Assembly: GCA_021568835.1 (NCBI GenBank) | Contig: JAKGSH010000010.1 | Coordinates: 682,001-746,000, forward strand | From: Streptomyces sp. Tue 6430 | Lineage (GTDB): Bacteria; Actinomycetota; Actinomycetes; Streptomycetales; Streptomycetaceae | Direction: 5' to 3' | DNA: 64,000 bases | Shown here: positions 18,901-27,332 of the stretch, in pieces | How the letters are laid out: each line of letters starts with the position of its first letter | Position numbering within the stretch: the stretch's first letter is position 1 | Program-made: the position numbers and the translations under genes | The notes under the pieces: model-generated | Told to the model about the DNA's origin: nothing | The model's input: the letters and a program-made list of their open reading frames with translations, nothing else | The model's database searches: none

Positions 18901-19661
18901 CCGGCAGCCTCCCACTTCTGCTGGATGTGGTTCATGGTGGCCAGCCAGCGGTCGGGGTCACCGGCGCGGGCCTGGTAGTACCCGGCGACCTCGGGGTGCG
19001 GCAGGATCAGGAAGCGGTCCTCGGCCATCCCCGCGAAGAGGGCGTCGGCCACGTCCCGCGGCTCGATCGCGGTGGGCCTGAGCACGAGGTCGCCCGCGCT
19101 GCCGGTGGCGTCGAGCATGTCGGTGCGCACGCCCTGGGGGCAGACGGCGTGGACCTTGATGCCGCGGTGGCGGTAGGTCAGCGACAGCCACTCGGCGAAG
19201 GCGTACGCGCCGTGTTTGGTCACGCTGTAGGGCGCGGCGCCGATCATGGTGAGCAGTCCGGCGGCGGAGACGGTGGAGACGAACCGGCCCGAGCCGCGCT
19301 CCAGCCAGTCGGGGATCAGGGCGTGCGCCGCGCGGACGTGGGCCATCACGTTGACGTCCCAGGCCAGCGCCCACACCGACTCGTCGGCCGCCTCGGAGCC
19401 GCCCGAGCCGACACCGGCGTTGGCGCAGTAGACGTCGACGGTGCCGCCGAGTGCCTCGCGGGCGTCCGCGATGATCGCGGAGGCGTCGCCCGGCACGGCG
19501 GTCCCGCCGATCTCCTCGGCGACGGCCTTCGCCCGGTCCGCGTCGAGGTCGTTGACGACGACCCGCGCCCCCTCGGCGGCGAAACGCCGGGCGAGCGCGG
19601 CCCCGATGCCGCCTCCCGCCCCGGTGACGACGACTCCAGCACCTCGAACGGCTTCCACCAT
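18897..19661 (-). CDS. Short-chain dehydrogenase/reductase
   Basis: 254 residues, intact classical SDR. Cofactor loop TGAGGGIG, structural NAG in CANAGVG, catalytic Ser132, Tyr145 and Lys149 (YSVTK). It probably oxidises or reduces a hydroxyacyl/oxoacyl intermediate, since it is the first gene of the operon with an acyl-CoA synthetase. The start ATG at 19661 is about 40 bases from operator B. Confidence 0.92.
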   Translation of the reverse strand: MVEAVRGAGVVVTGAGGGIGAALARRFAAEGARVVVNDLDADRAKAVAEEIGGTAVPGDASAIIADAREALGGTVDVYCANAGVGSGGSEAADESVWALAWDVNVMAHVRAAHALIPDWLERGSGRFVSTVSAAGLLTMIGAAPYSVTKHGAYAFAEWLSLTYRHRGIKVHAVCPQGVRTDMLDATGSAGDLVLRPTAIEPRDVADALFAGMAEDRFLILPHPEVAGYYQARAGDPDRWLATMNHIQQKWEAAG

Positions 19662-19701
19662 CGATCTCCTTCGACCCGGCTCCGGCCTGACTTCCGGCCG
19701 T

Positions 19702-19719
19702 CAGACTAACCGGTCGGTA
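19702..19719. promoter_or_regulatory. TetR-type operator B
   Basis: CAGACTAACC-GGTCGGTAT is an imperfect palindrome whose right half GGTCGGTAT is the exact complement of the left half of operator A. It lies upstream of the SDR gene. The boundaries are approximate by one or two bases. Confidence 0.6.
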
Positions 19720-19918
19720 TGTTTCGGGAAAGGGCCGGCGCAGCATGGTCGAGGGGCGCGGGGCCATGTCGGCGCCCGGCTCCGCCGCGGGGCGCCGGGC
19801 GGCCCTTCCCTCGCATCCGGCCCCGCCACGGAAGCCGCCCCGCATCCGTCCGGACGGACCCCGCTCACGGCTGCGACGGCGTCCCCGCCTTCCGACGGGT
19901 GCGCCGGAGGTGCCTGCC

Positions 19919-19967
19919 GTACCGGTGAGCGGGGCGCACGGCGACGTCGTGCGCCCCGAACCGGTAC
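19919..19967 (-). terminator. Two-tier hairpin terminator of the penicillin-acylase gene
   Basis: The inner stem GGGGCGCACG (19931-19940) pairs with 19948-19957, and the outer stem GTACCGGT (19919-19926) pairs with ACCGGTAC (19960-19967). It starts seven bases beyond the stop codon on the minus strand. Confidence 0.75.
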
Positions 19968-19973
19968 AGGTGG

Positions 19974-22760
19974 TCACCGGTGGGAGGTGAACTCCACGAC
20001 CTGCTGGTAGGTGGGCCGGTTCTGCCAGCTGATGTTGCCGTGCTTGATGCCGCCGAGGGTGCGCTGGACGATCGAGTCGGCGCACCACTGGTTGCCCGCC
20101 GCGCACAGCGTGTCGCCGGGGTAGACCTGGGCCGCGGTGCGGCCGGCCGCCTGCTTCAGGGTGGACAGGAGGACGTCGCGGCAGGCACCGAGGTCGCCGC
20201 CGCCGCAGTACGTGCGGCCGAGCGCGCCCTGCACCGGCTCGCCGAGCACCGCCCGGATGTCCTTGTCGACATAGCTCCACCAGCCGTACTGGAAGGCGCT
20301 GCCGGCGTGCGCGCCGGTCGGGCCGTGTGCGGCCGAGGGGCTCTCGTCGACGGGCAGGTTGTTCGTCATGGCGGTGTAGAGCGCGGTGCCGAGACCGGGC
20401 TCGAACTGCGCCTTCACCAGCAGCGGCCACCAGGCGTCGAGGATGCGGACGGCGTCCGCGTCGGCGTACGTCCTCGAACCGGCCGTGGTCTCCGTGCGCC
20501 GGCCGCCCGCCGCCAGCCAGGTACGGAGCCTGGTGACCGCGGCCGCGGCCGTGGTGTCGGTGACCGGGGAGGTGTCGATCACCTTCAGCAGGCCGGGCAG
20601 CACGTCCTCGGCGCGCAGGTCGGCGAGTGCCGCGTCCGCCATCGCCTTCGTCAGTGACGCCCGCGTGACGCCGCCGGCCCGGACCAGCTTCTTCACCCGG
20701 TCCTCCAGCAGGTTGCCGCGGTGCACCGAGCCGTTGCCCCAGGGCGCGGTCGCGTAGTCCTTCGCCTGCTTGTTGTTCCAGGAGATGTAGTAGTCCTGGT
20801 CGACGGAGTTGGGGTGCGCCGAGGCGGGGGTGTACGCCGCCGTGTTGGCCGTCGGCTCCCAGTCGCGCCACTCGTACGCCGGACGCGCCCAGACCGGGAA
20901 CTCGGCGTCGACGCCGCTCGCCCGCACCGGGTTGTCGCCGCTGTTGTAGTAGGCGGTGTGCTCGGAGTCGGCGTAGAACCAGTTGAAGGTGAAGTTGATG
21001 TGCTGCACCGCGCTCTGGAAGGACTGCGGTCCGGTGACGTAGGAGGGGTCGTTCAGCATCTGGAAGCCGATGATGGAGTCGACCTCGTGCAGGAACGACG
21101 AGCGCAGGGTGGTGTAGGCGACCTTCTTGCCGCCGACGGTCGCGCGGTGTCCGACGGGGCCGTACGCGGTGCGCCAGACGCGCATCGTGTACGAACCGGC
21201 CGCGGTGCCGTCGGCGGTGGTCGGCTTCCAGGCGTTCTTCTGCTCGATCTTCTCCATCGCCGTGCAGGTGCCGCGGTACAGGTAGTGGTAGTCGTCCTGG
21301 CACAGTTCGACGGCGTAGGTGTCGATGATGTCCTGGCCGGAGGTGGTGGCGCTCCACGCGTAGTCCTGGCCGCGGCCCAGCTCGACGTACATGCTCAGGC
21401 CCGCGAAGGAGGCGCCGCGGGCGCTGATGCCGGGGCCCTGGATCTCCTGGAGCAGCAGGAGCTGCGGGGCGAAGTAGCCGGTCTGCGGGCCGAAGACGGC
21501 GACCGGGTGGCCGCTCGCCGTGTGGTCGCCGCTGACCACGAGGGCGTTGGACATGCCGCGCCGGGCGGAGGCGGTGGCGGCCGCGGCCGCCGTGCCGGAG
21601 GCCTCGGCGGCCGCGGTGCCGGACGCGCTGCCCGTACGGTCGTGGACCAGCGGTTCCTCGACCACGGAGCCGGGGTCGGGCAGGGCCTCGCCCTGGGGGT
21701 CCTCGGGCCGGACGGCGTAGGGGAAGCTCTTGCCGTCGTGCAGGGTCATGACGGCCTCGGGGTCGTTGCGCTCGCGGAAGGACTCCCAGACCGCGGTGCC
21801 CTGGGCGACGCCGTACTTCTCCTGGGCGGCGAGCAGCGACATCGCGTTGTCGACCTCGCCGCCGCCGCCGGAGCCGAAGAGGGTGCCGATGACCGAGGCG
21901 AGCGCCACCAGGTCGGTGATCTTGAAGTGGTCGATGGTGCCCGCGTTGGTGATTGAGTCCTTGTGGCCCGTCAGGACGTATTCACCGGGGAAGTAACGGC
22001 CGCTGTCGGAGGCGTCGATGTAGGCGTTGATGCCGGCGAGGTAGGCGTCGGCATCGTCCAGGGCCTGCCGGCCGCGGGCGCCGCCGGCGGCGACGGCGTT
22101 GTCGATCTGGGCCTGGAGGTCCGCCTCGGAATAGGGGGCGTGCCGCCAGAACTGCTGTTCCAGGCCCTGGTTGGAGGGATCTCCGCCCGCGAAGGAGGTG
22201 AGCCGGCCCCGGCCGACGTGCCGGAAGACGTCCATGAGCCACAGCCGGTCCTCGGCCGCCGCCCAGCCGGCGCCGAACTCGGTGCCGTACCTGGTGGTAC
22301 CGGTGATGTGCGGGACGCCCGTCTTCTTGTCGCGGACGATCGTGACGTCGCCGCGGCCGGCGGGCTTGACGGTGGAGGCGACTTGATCGGCGGGGACCCC
22401 GAAGGACGCGTCGTTGAAGAACGTGTTGATCGTGGAGTTGGTGAGCGTCGGGTAGCCCTTGGCCAGGTTGGCGTAGGGGCCGAGCTGGTCCTCGGCGTGC
22501 GCGGGCTGTGTGCCGAAGGCCTGGTTGAGCAGGATCTGGGCCAGCGTGGCGTTGCCGTTCTGGCCGGGCGGCAGGATGTCGGAACACTGGTTGCCGCAGT
22601 GGTCGGTCACCGCCGCGACCTCGGCCGCTGCCGCCGTCTGGGAAAGAGGCGACAAAAGTCCGGCGATCAGGGCGCATACGGATGCGGTCTTCAGGAACCC
22701 GGGGATTCTGCCGGGAGTTCTCAGTATGTCGGGTGCGGTGCGGGAGGTTCGCCGTGGCAT
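19974..22760 (-). CDS. Secreted penicillin acylase-family Ntn hydrolase
   Basis: 928 residues from the ATG at 22760, which has GGAG seven bases upstream; a TTG six bases earlier in frame is less likely. The N-terminal signal peptide is residues 1 to about 46. The precursor should self-cleave before Ser404 (RRGM-SNALVVSG), the N-terminal nucleophile of the beta subunit. The preceding alanine-rich stretch is the linker peptide. Conserved segments include PQTGYF and the HPNSVDQDYYISWNNKQA region. Family substrates include beta-lactams, cyclic lipopeptides and acyl-homoserine lactones; which applies here cannot be told. The gene is intact despite its length. Confidence 0.9.
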   Translation of the reverse strand: MPRRTSRTAPDILRTPGRIPGFLKTASVCALIAGLLSPLSQTAAAAEVAAVTDHCGNQCSDILPPGQNGNATLAQILLNQAFGTQPAHAEDQLGPYANLAKGYPTLTNSTINTFFNDASFGVPADQVASTVKPAGRGDVTIVRDKKTGVPHITGTTRYGTEFGAGWAAAEDRLWLMDVFRHVGRGRLTSFAGGDPSNQGLEQQFWRHAPYSEADLQAQIDNAVAAGGARGRQALDDADAYLAGINAYIDASDSGRYFPGEYVLTGHKDSITNAGTIDHFKITDLVALASVIGTLFGSGGGGEVDNAMSLLAAQEKYGVAQGTAVWESFRERNDPEAVMTLHDGKSFPYAVRPEDPQGEALPDPGSVVEEPLVHDRTGSASGTAAAEASGTAAAAATASARRGMSNALVVSGDHTASGHPVAVFGPQTGYFAPQLLLLQEIQGPGISARGASFAGLSMYVELGRGQDYAWSATTSGQDIIDTYAVELCQDDYHYLYRGTCTAMEKIEQKNAWKPTTADGTAAGSYTMRVWRTAYGPVGHRATVGGKKVAYTTLRSSFLHEVDSIIGFQMLNDPSYVTGPQSFQSAVQHINFTFNWFYADSEHTAYYNSGDNPVRASGVDAEFPVWARPAYEWRDWEPTANTAAYTPASAHPNSVDQDYYISWNNKQAKDYATAPWGNGSVHRGNLLEDRVKKLVRAGGVTRASLTKAMADAALADLRAEDVLPGLLKVIDTSPVTDTTAAAAVTRLRTWLAAGGRRTETTAGSRTYADADAVRILDAWWPLLVKAQFEPGLGTALYTAMTNNLPVDESPSAAHGPTGAHAGSAFQYGWWSYVDKDIRAVLGEPVQGALGRTYCGGGDLGACRDVLLSTLKQAAGRTAAQVYPGDTLCAAGNQWCADSIVQRTLGGIKHGNISWQNRPTYQQVVEFTSHR

Positions 22761-22992
22761 CGGCAACTCCTAGCGACGGGGGTGGCGGAGAGGTTACCGC
22801 CGGTATCCCCGAGTTTGAAGATGAACATGCGTCAGTTTTCGGAGTCGCCTCATCCGGCTTGTGGAGGGCATCGGAAGAAGGACGGGCGGGAAGGGAGCCG
22901 AATCGGGTGTCGATACGTCTATTCGGCGACGTCCGTACGACGACGCCGAAGTGACCGAAGTGCAGGTGCGAATGTGACGGAGGTGCAAGGCG

Positions 22993-23598
22993 ATGGCCGG
23001 TTTCCGGAGTCTGGCGAGACAGGTGCGCGACCCGCGGTGCGATCTGGCACTGCGGCGCTACTCGCTCCGCAAGTGCCTTGAACGGTTCGCCCCTTACGGG
23101 CACAGGGCGACCTGGGACCACCTGTGCTCGCGTGCCGGGTTCGGCCCCGAGGACCGCTCCCCCGATCCGGCGCGGCTCGTGGCCGCACTGGAGGAGCTGG
23201 AGGCGGCGCGTGCGGTGTGGCTGGCCTACGAGGTCGAGTTCGCCGACCGCCGCAGGAAGGAGAAGCACGACGGACTGCGCCGGCCGGGCAGCGTGGACGA
23301 CTGGCACCGGATGACCTGGGGCGGCTTCGGTGTGGCCTGGTGCGACGACCCGCGGGTCCACCCTCGCGAACCGCTGGCCGAGGTGCTGCGCCGGCTGATC
23401 GCCGCGCTGGAGCGCGAGCCGGGCACCGACTGCCCGGTGTGCGAGGGCGAACGGCTCGTGTGGAGGTACGACCTCGACCACGAACCGTCGTCCGGTCCGG
23501 TCTGCGCGGACTGCGGGATACTCGTCCCGCGCCCCGTGCTCACACCCGAGGCCCTGGCGTACGCCAGGCGCGGACGGCGGCTGCTCGTGTCGGCCTGA
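22993..23598 (+). CDS. Hypothetical protein with C-terminal zinc-ribbon motif
   Basis: 201 residues. The N-terminal part is charged and helical with repeated Trp/Tyr positions. The C-terminal third has two CxxC pairs (CPVC...CADC), spaced like a zinc ribbon. No family is recognised. It is divergent from the acylase gene (226-base spacer) and lies directly upstream of a degraded BKACE gene. Confidence 0.65.
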   Translation: MAGFRSLARQVRDPRCDLALRRYSLRKCLERFAPYGHRATWDHLCSRAGFGPEDRSPDPARLVAALEELEAARAVWLAYEVEFADRRRKEKHDGLRRPGSVDDWHRMTWGGFGVAWCDDPRVHPREPLAEVLRRLIAALEREPGTDCPVCEGERLVWRYDLDHEPSSGPVCADCGILVPRPVLTPEALAYARRGRRLLVSA

Positions 23599-23624
23599 TC
23601 CCGCCGCGGGACGGGGGATCCGGA

Positions 23625-24191
23625 GTGAACGGCGGGGGTGCGCCGGGGATGCCGCACCCCTGTTCTCCGCCTGTTCCGACGACGGGCGCCTGGGCGGAAC
23701 CCGACCCGGCGGTGCGGCTCGCCCGTGTGCGTGAGTGGACCGTGCTGCCCGACCACGCCTCGGTCAACTGGCACGAACCGGCGGCGGAGGAGCCGGCCGC
23801 CCGGCTGATGGCGCTCGGCGTCGGGGCGGAGGCCGGGATCTGGTCCGGGACCGACGGGCGGCGCGGTTCGCCGTTTCGCCGCTCGGGCCGAAGGCGCTGG
23901 GGGTGCTCGCGGAGGTGACGGACCCCGGGCCGGACACCGCCGGGGTCGAGGCGCGCCGACTGCCGTCCCTCCTCGGCGGCGCGCACGGCCGCCCCGTGCT
24001 GCTGCACGGCGAGGACGGAGGGGGCGTGGCCCGTGCTGCGGCCGGCGGGACGGCTGGGACTCGCCACCCGGATCGGCCTCGAGGACACCCTGCCCCTGCC
24101 GGACGGACGACGGGCCCTGTCCCACGCCCGGTTGAGGGCCGAGGCACTGGCCCGGTACGGCCGCGAGGCGGGTGACGGTACCAGCCGCTAA
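23625..24191 (+). pseudogene. Truncated 3-keto-5-aminohexanoate cleavage (BKACE) family gene
   Basis: The middle and C-terminal parts of a BKACE-like protein are readable: TTGAWAEPDPAVRLARVREW, then VNWHEPAAEE, then RPVLLHGEDG and AWPVLRPAGRLGLATRIGLE. About 60-80 N-terminal residues of the TIM barrel, including early metal ligands, are absent; the frame begins at a GTG with unrelated residues. The frame breaks twice: -1 at about 23868 (G-run) and +1, or a 2-base loss, at about 24022. The 5' loss cannot be a simple sequencing slip, so I call it a remnant. Confidence 0.65.
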
Positions 24192-24266
24192 TCGGGTCGC
24201 TCCACCTCTTTGTCGTGGGGAGAGTGGGGGCGATGAGACACCCATGACGTCCTGAAGGAGCCTCGC

Positions 24267-25334
24267 ATGTCGACGCTGCGCGTCACCGCAGAAGTCCTGA
24301 CCGTCCACGAGCACCCGGACGCCGACGCCCTCGAACTGGCCCAGGTCGGCCTGTACCGGGCCGTCGTCGCCAAGGGCGCCTACCGCACGGGGGACGTGGC
24401 CGTCTACATCCCCGAGCAGTCGGTGCTGCCGGCCGCGCTGATCGAGGAACTGGGGCTGACCGGGCGGCTGGCGGGAAGCGGGGCGGACCGGGTCAAGGCG
24501 GTACGGCTGCGGGGCGAGCTGTCGCAGGGGATCGTGTGCCGACCGGGCGCGCTGGCGGACGTCGACCTCGCGCGGGCGGCCGAGGAGGGCACCGACTTCG
24601 CGGAACGGCTCGGCATCGTCAAATGGGTGCCGCCGATCCCTCCCACGATGAACGGGGAGGTGGAGCCGGCGCCGGAACTGCTGCCCTGGGTCGACATCGA
24701 GAGCATCCAGCGGTATCCGGACATCTTCACGGCCGGCGAGCAGGTGGTCCTCACCGAGAAGCTGCACGGGTCGGCGTGTCTGCTGACGTACGTCGCCGGC
24801 GAGGAGCGGGTGTACGTCTCCTCGAAGGGCTTCGGGGCGAAGTCGCTGGCGCTGCGGGAGGATCCGCGGAACCTGTACTGGCGGGCCGTGCGCGGCCACG
24901 GTGTCGCCGAGGCGGCGGCCCGGCTCGCCGAGCGGCTGGGCGCGCGCCGGGTCGGCGTCTTCGGCGAGGTGTACGGCGCGGGCGTGCAGGACCTGACGTA
25001 CGGCGCCGACGGACGGCGGGACACCCTCGGGTACGCGGTGTTCGACGTGTCCGCGGAGATCGACGGCGCGGTGCGATGGCTGGACGCGGCGGCCCTCCTG
25101 GAAGGCGAACTGCCCTTGGTGCCAAGACTGTTCGAGGGCCCCTACGACAGTTCGCTGGTGCTGGAGCTGGCCGGCGGGCGGGAGACGGTGTCGGGGCGGG
25201 AACTGCACCTGCGGGAGGGCGTGGTGATACGGCCGGCCGTGGAGCGGCACAGCCCGGTGACCGGGGGGCGGGCCGTCGCCAAGGCGGTGAGCGCGGCGTA
25301 CCTGACGCGGAAGGGAGGGACGGAGTACGAGTGA
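24267..25334 (+). CDS. RNA ligase, DraRnl/DRB0094 family
   Basis: 355 residues, intact. The N-terminal about 150 residues form the OB-fold-like module of this clade (MSTLRVTAEVLTVHEHPDAD). The nucleotidyltransferase domain follows with motif I KLHG, the adenylated Lys165, then motif III-like VGVFGEVYGAG, motif IV EGVVIRP and motif V AKAVS. Family members seal 5'-phosphate/3'-OH nicks in RNA or RNA-DNA hybrids using ATP. RBS GAAGGAG precedes the ATG. There is no partner kinase, phosphatase or RtcB nearby. Its position after a broken gene suggests an insertion/deletion-prone spot. Confidence 0.88.
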   Translation: MSTLRVTAEVLTVHEHPDADALELAQVGLYRAVVAKGAYRTGDVAVYIPEQSVLPAALIEELGLTGRLAGSGADRVKAVRLRGELSQGIVCRPGALADVDLARAAEEGTDFAERLGIVKWVPPIPPTMNGEVEPAPELLPWVDIESIQRYPDIFTAGEQVVLTEKLHGSACLLTYVAGEERVYVSSKGFGAKSLALREDPRNLYWRAVRGHGVAEAAARLAERLGARRVGVFGEVYGAGVQDLTYGADGRRDTLGYAVFDVSAEIDGAVRWLDAAALLEGELPLVPRLFEGPYDSSLVLELAGGRETVSGRELHLREGVVIRPAVERHSPVTGGRAVAKAVSAAYLTRKGGTEYE

Positions 25335-25370
25335 GCGGCCGGTGACCACGGACCCGCCGGTGAGCGGCCG

Positions 25371-25399
25371 CCGGTGAGCGGTGGGCGGCCGCTCACCGG
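25371..25399. terminator. Terminator between RNA ligase and soxR
   Basis: CCGGTGAGCGG pairs with CCGCTCACCGG (11 bp) across TGGGCGG. The GTGAGCGGCC element is repeated three times in 25331-25381, so alternative stems are possible. It serves two converging genes. Confidence 0.75.
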
Positions 25400-25440
25400 G
25401 CGGCTTCGTGCGGGGAGGTGGACACGGGGCCGGCAGAGCC

Positions 25441-25974
25441 TCAGGCGCAGCAGTCCTCGCCCGGGGGCGGGACGGCCCGGCGGCCGCCGGGAGCCGGGGC
25501 CTTGCGTTCGGGGAGGAGGCGGGAGCCCGCGCTGCGGTCGCCGAAGGCGTCGTCGGGGTTGGACAGGACGCAGGAGTCCAGCGAGAGGCAGCCGCAGCCG
25601 ATGCAGTCGGTGAGGTGGTCGCGCAGGCGGTTGAGCTGCCTGATGCGCTCGTCGAGTTCGGCTCGCCAGGTCCGCGAGAGGCGGGCCCAGTCCTCGCGGG
25701 TGGGAGTGCGTTCCTCGGGGAGTTCGGCGAGGGCGTCCCGGATCGTGGCGAGCGGGATGCCGACGCGCTGCGCGGCCCGGACGAAGGCGACCCGGCGGAG
25801 CGTGTCACGGGTGTAGCGGCGCTGGTTGCCCGGGGTGCGCCGGCTGCTGATCAGGCCCTTGGACTCGTAGAAGTGCAGGGCGGAGACGGCGGCACCGCTG
25901 CGGGCGGCGACCTGGCCGACCGTGAGTTCGTGGATCGTCTCTGGAATCTTCGGCACCCCTCGGAGCCTACCCAT
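25441..25974 (-). CDS. soxR: Redox-sensing transcriptional activator SoxR
   Basis: MerR-type HTH ([20 protein letters not shown]) followed by a dimerisation helix and the [2Fe-2S] cluster motif [12 protein letters not shown]. In Streptomyces SoxR responds to redox-active secondary metabolites rather than to superoxide in general. The ATG at 25974 gives 177 residues; the GTG at 25956 ([15 protein letters not shown]) matches where family members usually begin and gives 171. It is divergent from the MaoC gene. No SoxR target gene sits beside it. Confidence 0.93.
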   Translation of the reverse strand: MGRLRGVPKIPETIHELTVGQVAARSGAAVSALHFYESKGLISSRRTPGNQRRYTRDTLRRVAFVRAAQRVGIPLATIRDALAELPEERTPTREDWARLSRTWRAELDERIRQLNRLRDHLTDCIGCGCLSLDSCVLSNPDDAFGDRSAGSRLLPERKAPAPGGRRAVPPPGEDCCA

Positions 25975-25994
25975 CCCACCGGGCACCGGGTCCG

Positions 25995-26037
25995 TTGACA
26001 TGACTCCCCGCGGCCACCATGCTAAGCAGTCGCTTAG
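25995..26037. promoter_or_regulatory. MaoC promoter with overlapping TetR operator
   Basis: A -35-like TTGACA (25995-26000) is followed 17 bases later by CATGCT (26018-26023). The perfect inverted repeat CTAAGC-AGTC-GCTTAG (26022-26037) overlaps the -10/start region. A related palindrome precedes the TetR gene at 27282-27295. Confidence 0.6.
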
Positions 26038-26068
26038 ACATTCCGTGAGTGCGAGAGAGGCCGCAGAC

Positions 26069-26530
26069 ATGGCAGAGCCGAGGATCTTCACGTCCCCCGA
26101 CGAGCTGAGGGCGGCGGTGGGCGAGCAGCTGGGGTACACCGACTGGCTGGAGGTCGACCAGAAGCGGATCGACCTGTTCGCGGAGGCCACCGGCGACCAC
26201 CAGTGGATCCACGTCGACCCCGAGCGCGCGGCCTCGGGCCCGTTCGGGACCACCATCGCGCACGGCTACCTGACCCTGTCCCTGCTGCCGCTGTTCGGCC
26301 CCCAGCTGATCTCGGTCGAGGGCGTGAAGATGGGTGTCAACTACGGGACGAACAAGGTCCGGTTCCCCGCGCCCGTCCCGGTCGGCTCGCGCCTGCGCGC
26401 CACCGCGGCCATCTCCGCCGTCGACGACGTCACCGGCGGCGTCCAGGTCACCGTCGCCTTCACGGTGGAGCGCGAGGGCGGCGACAAGCCGGTGTGCGTG
26501 GCCGAGTCGGTGTCGCGCTACTACCTCTGA
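26069..26530 (+). CDS. MaoC-family (R)-specific enoyl-CoA hydratase-like protein
   Basis: 153 residues, intact single hot-dog domain. The hydratase motif [15 protein letters not shown] holds the catalytic Asp/His pair, followed by [14 protein letters not shown]. It hydrates an enoyl-CoA or a similar thioester. The start ATG at 26069 is in frame with a conserved N-terminus. It converges with the TetR gene that probably controls it. Confidence 0.88.
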   Translation: MAEPRIFTSPDELRAAVGEQLGYTDWLEVDQKRIDLFAEATGDHQWIHVDPERAASGPFGTTIAHGYLTLSLLPLFGPQLISVEGVKMGVNYGTNKVRFPAPVPVGSRLRATAAISAVDDVTGGVQVTVAFTVEREGGDKPVCVAESVSRYYL

Positions 26531-26553
26531 CCTTCCACCCCGTGAGCGGCGGC

Positions 26554-26577
26554 CCGCCGCTCCTCCCGGAGCGGCGG
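26554..26577. terminator. Hairpin between maoC-like and TetR genes
   Basis: CCGCCGCTCC pairs with GGAGCGGCGG across a TCCC loop, in the 76-base spacer between converging genes. Confidence 0.7.
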
Positions 26578-26606
26578 CCCGCCGCGCGGCACTCCCGCCC
26601 CCGCGG

Positions 26607-27233
26607 CTACTTCGCCGCCCCCACCATCCGCAGCACGAGGTCGGCGTACAGCGCGCCGACCTCGTCGGGGGTGCGCGGGCCGCCCACCTTGAACCAGCGG
26701 GCCACGTCGATGCACAGGGACAGCACCGCGAGGGTCGTCCCGTGCACGTCGATGACGTCGAACTCGCCGCTCGCCACGCCCTCCTCGATGATCCCGCGCA
26801 CCTCGCCGTCGACCTGCCGGCGCAGCGCGAGGATCTCGGCGCGGGCGTCCGGGCCGAGGGCGTCCAGTTCGTACTGGACGACCCGTGCGGTGGTGCGCCG
26901 GCCCGCGTGCCAGCGGACGAAGGAACTGACGGCCTCGGCGAGCCGGTCCGTCGCACTGCCCCCGCCGCGCGCGGCCGTGCGCAGGATGTCCAGCGCGCGG
27001 TCGTGGCCGATCCGGCTGATGCGGTGGAGCAGCTCCTCCTTGGTCTTGTAGTGGATGTAGAGCGCGGCCGGGCTCATTCCGGCGCGGCCCGCGATGTCAC
27101 GGGTCGTCGTCGCGTGGTAGCCGCGCTCGGCGAAGGCCTCCACGGCGGCGACGAGCAGTCGCCGGGCCGCGTCAGGGGTGACCTCTTCCCACGGCTCGAC
27201 CTCGCCGCCGGCCGTCTCCTCCGCCGTACTCAT
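26607..27233 (-). CDS. TetR-family regulator (likely controls the MaoC gene)
   Basis: 208 residues, intact. HTH TTRDIAGRAGMSPAALYIHY; the C-terminal ligand domain includes RRTTARVVQYELDALGPDAR, as in lipid-metabolism TetR proteins of the KstR type. A palindrome TGAGCGGCCGCTTA 49 bases upstream of its ATG matches the MaoC operator, indicating autoregulation together with control of the hydratase. Confidence 0.87.
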   Translation of the reverse strand: MSTAEETAGGEVEPWEEVTPDAARRLLVAAVEAFAERGYHATTTRDIAGRAGMSPAALYIHYKTKEELLHRISRIGHDRALDILRTAARGGGSATDRLAEAVSSFVRWHAGRRTTARVVQYELDALGPDARAEILALRRQVDGEVRGIIEEGVASGEFDVIDVHGTTLAVLSLCIDVARWFKVGGPRTPDEVGALYADLVLRMVGAAK

Positions 27234-27281
27234 CGCTCGTTCGCCCCTCTCGGTACCGGAGCTCCACCATACCGCCGAAGG

Positions 27282-27295
27282 TGAGCGGCCGCTTA
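27282..27295. promoter_or_regulatory. TetR autoregulatory operator
   Basis: TGAGCGG-CCGCTTA is a 14-base inverted repeat with one mismatch, sharing TRAGCRGYCGCTTA with the perfect site at 26022-26037. Confidence 0.55.
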
Positions 27296-27332
27296 GCACG
27301 GCTGCCCGTGGCTGCCGGTGCGGATGACGGTC

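Larger units (their letters stand above)
19662..19973. other. Intergenic region: operator B and acylase terminator
   Basis: 312 bases. The right part holds the terminator of the penicillin-acylase gene and the left part the operator/promoter of the SDR operon. No additional gene is supported. Confidence 0.5.

Noticed and set aside
18958..21357. A 799-residue open frame in an alternative frame of the acylase/SDR genes
   Set aside because: Its composition is Arg/Pro/Gly-rich shadow sequence, while the overlapping frame encodes a well-conserved Ntn hydrolase.
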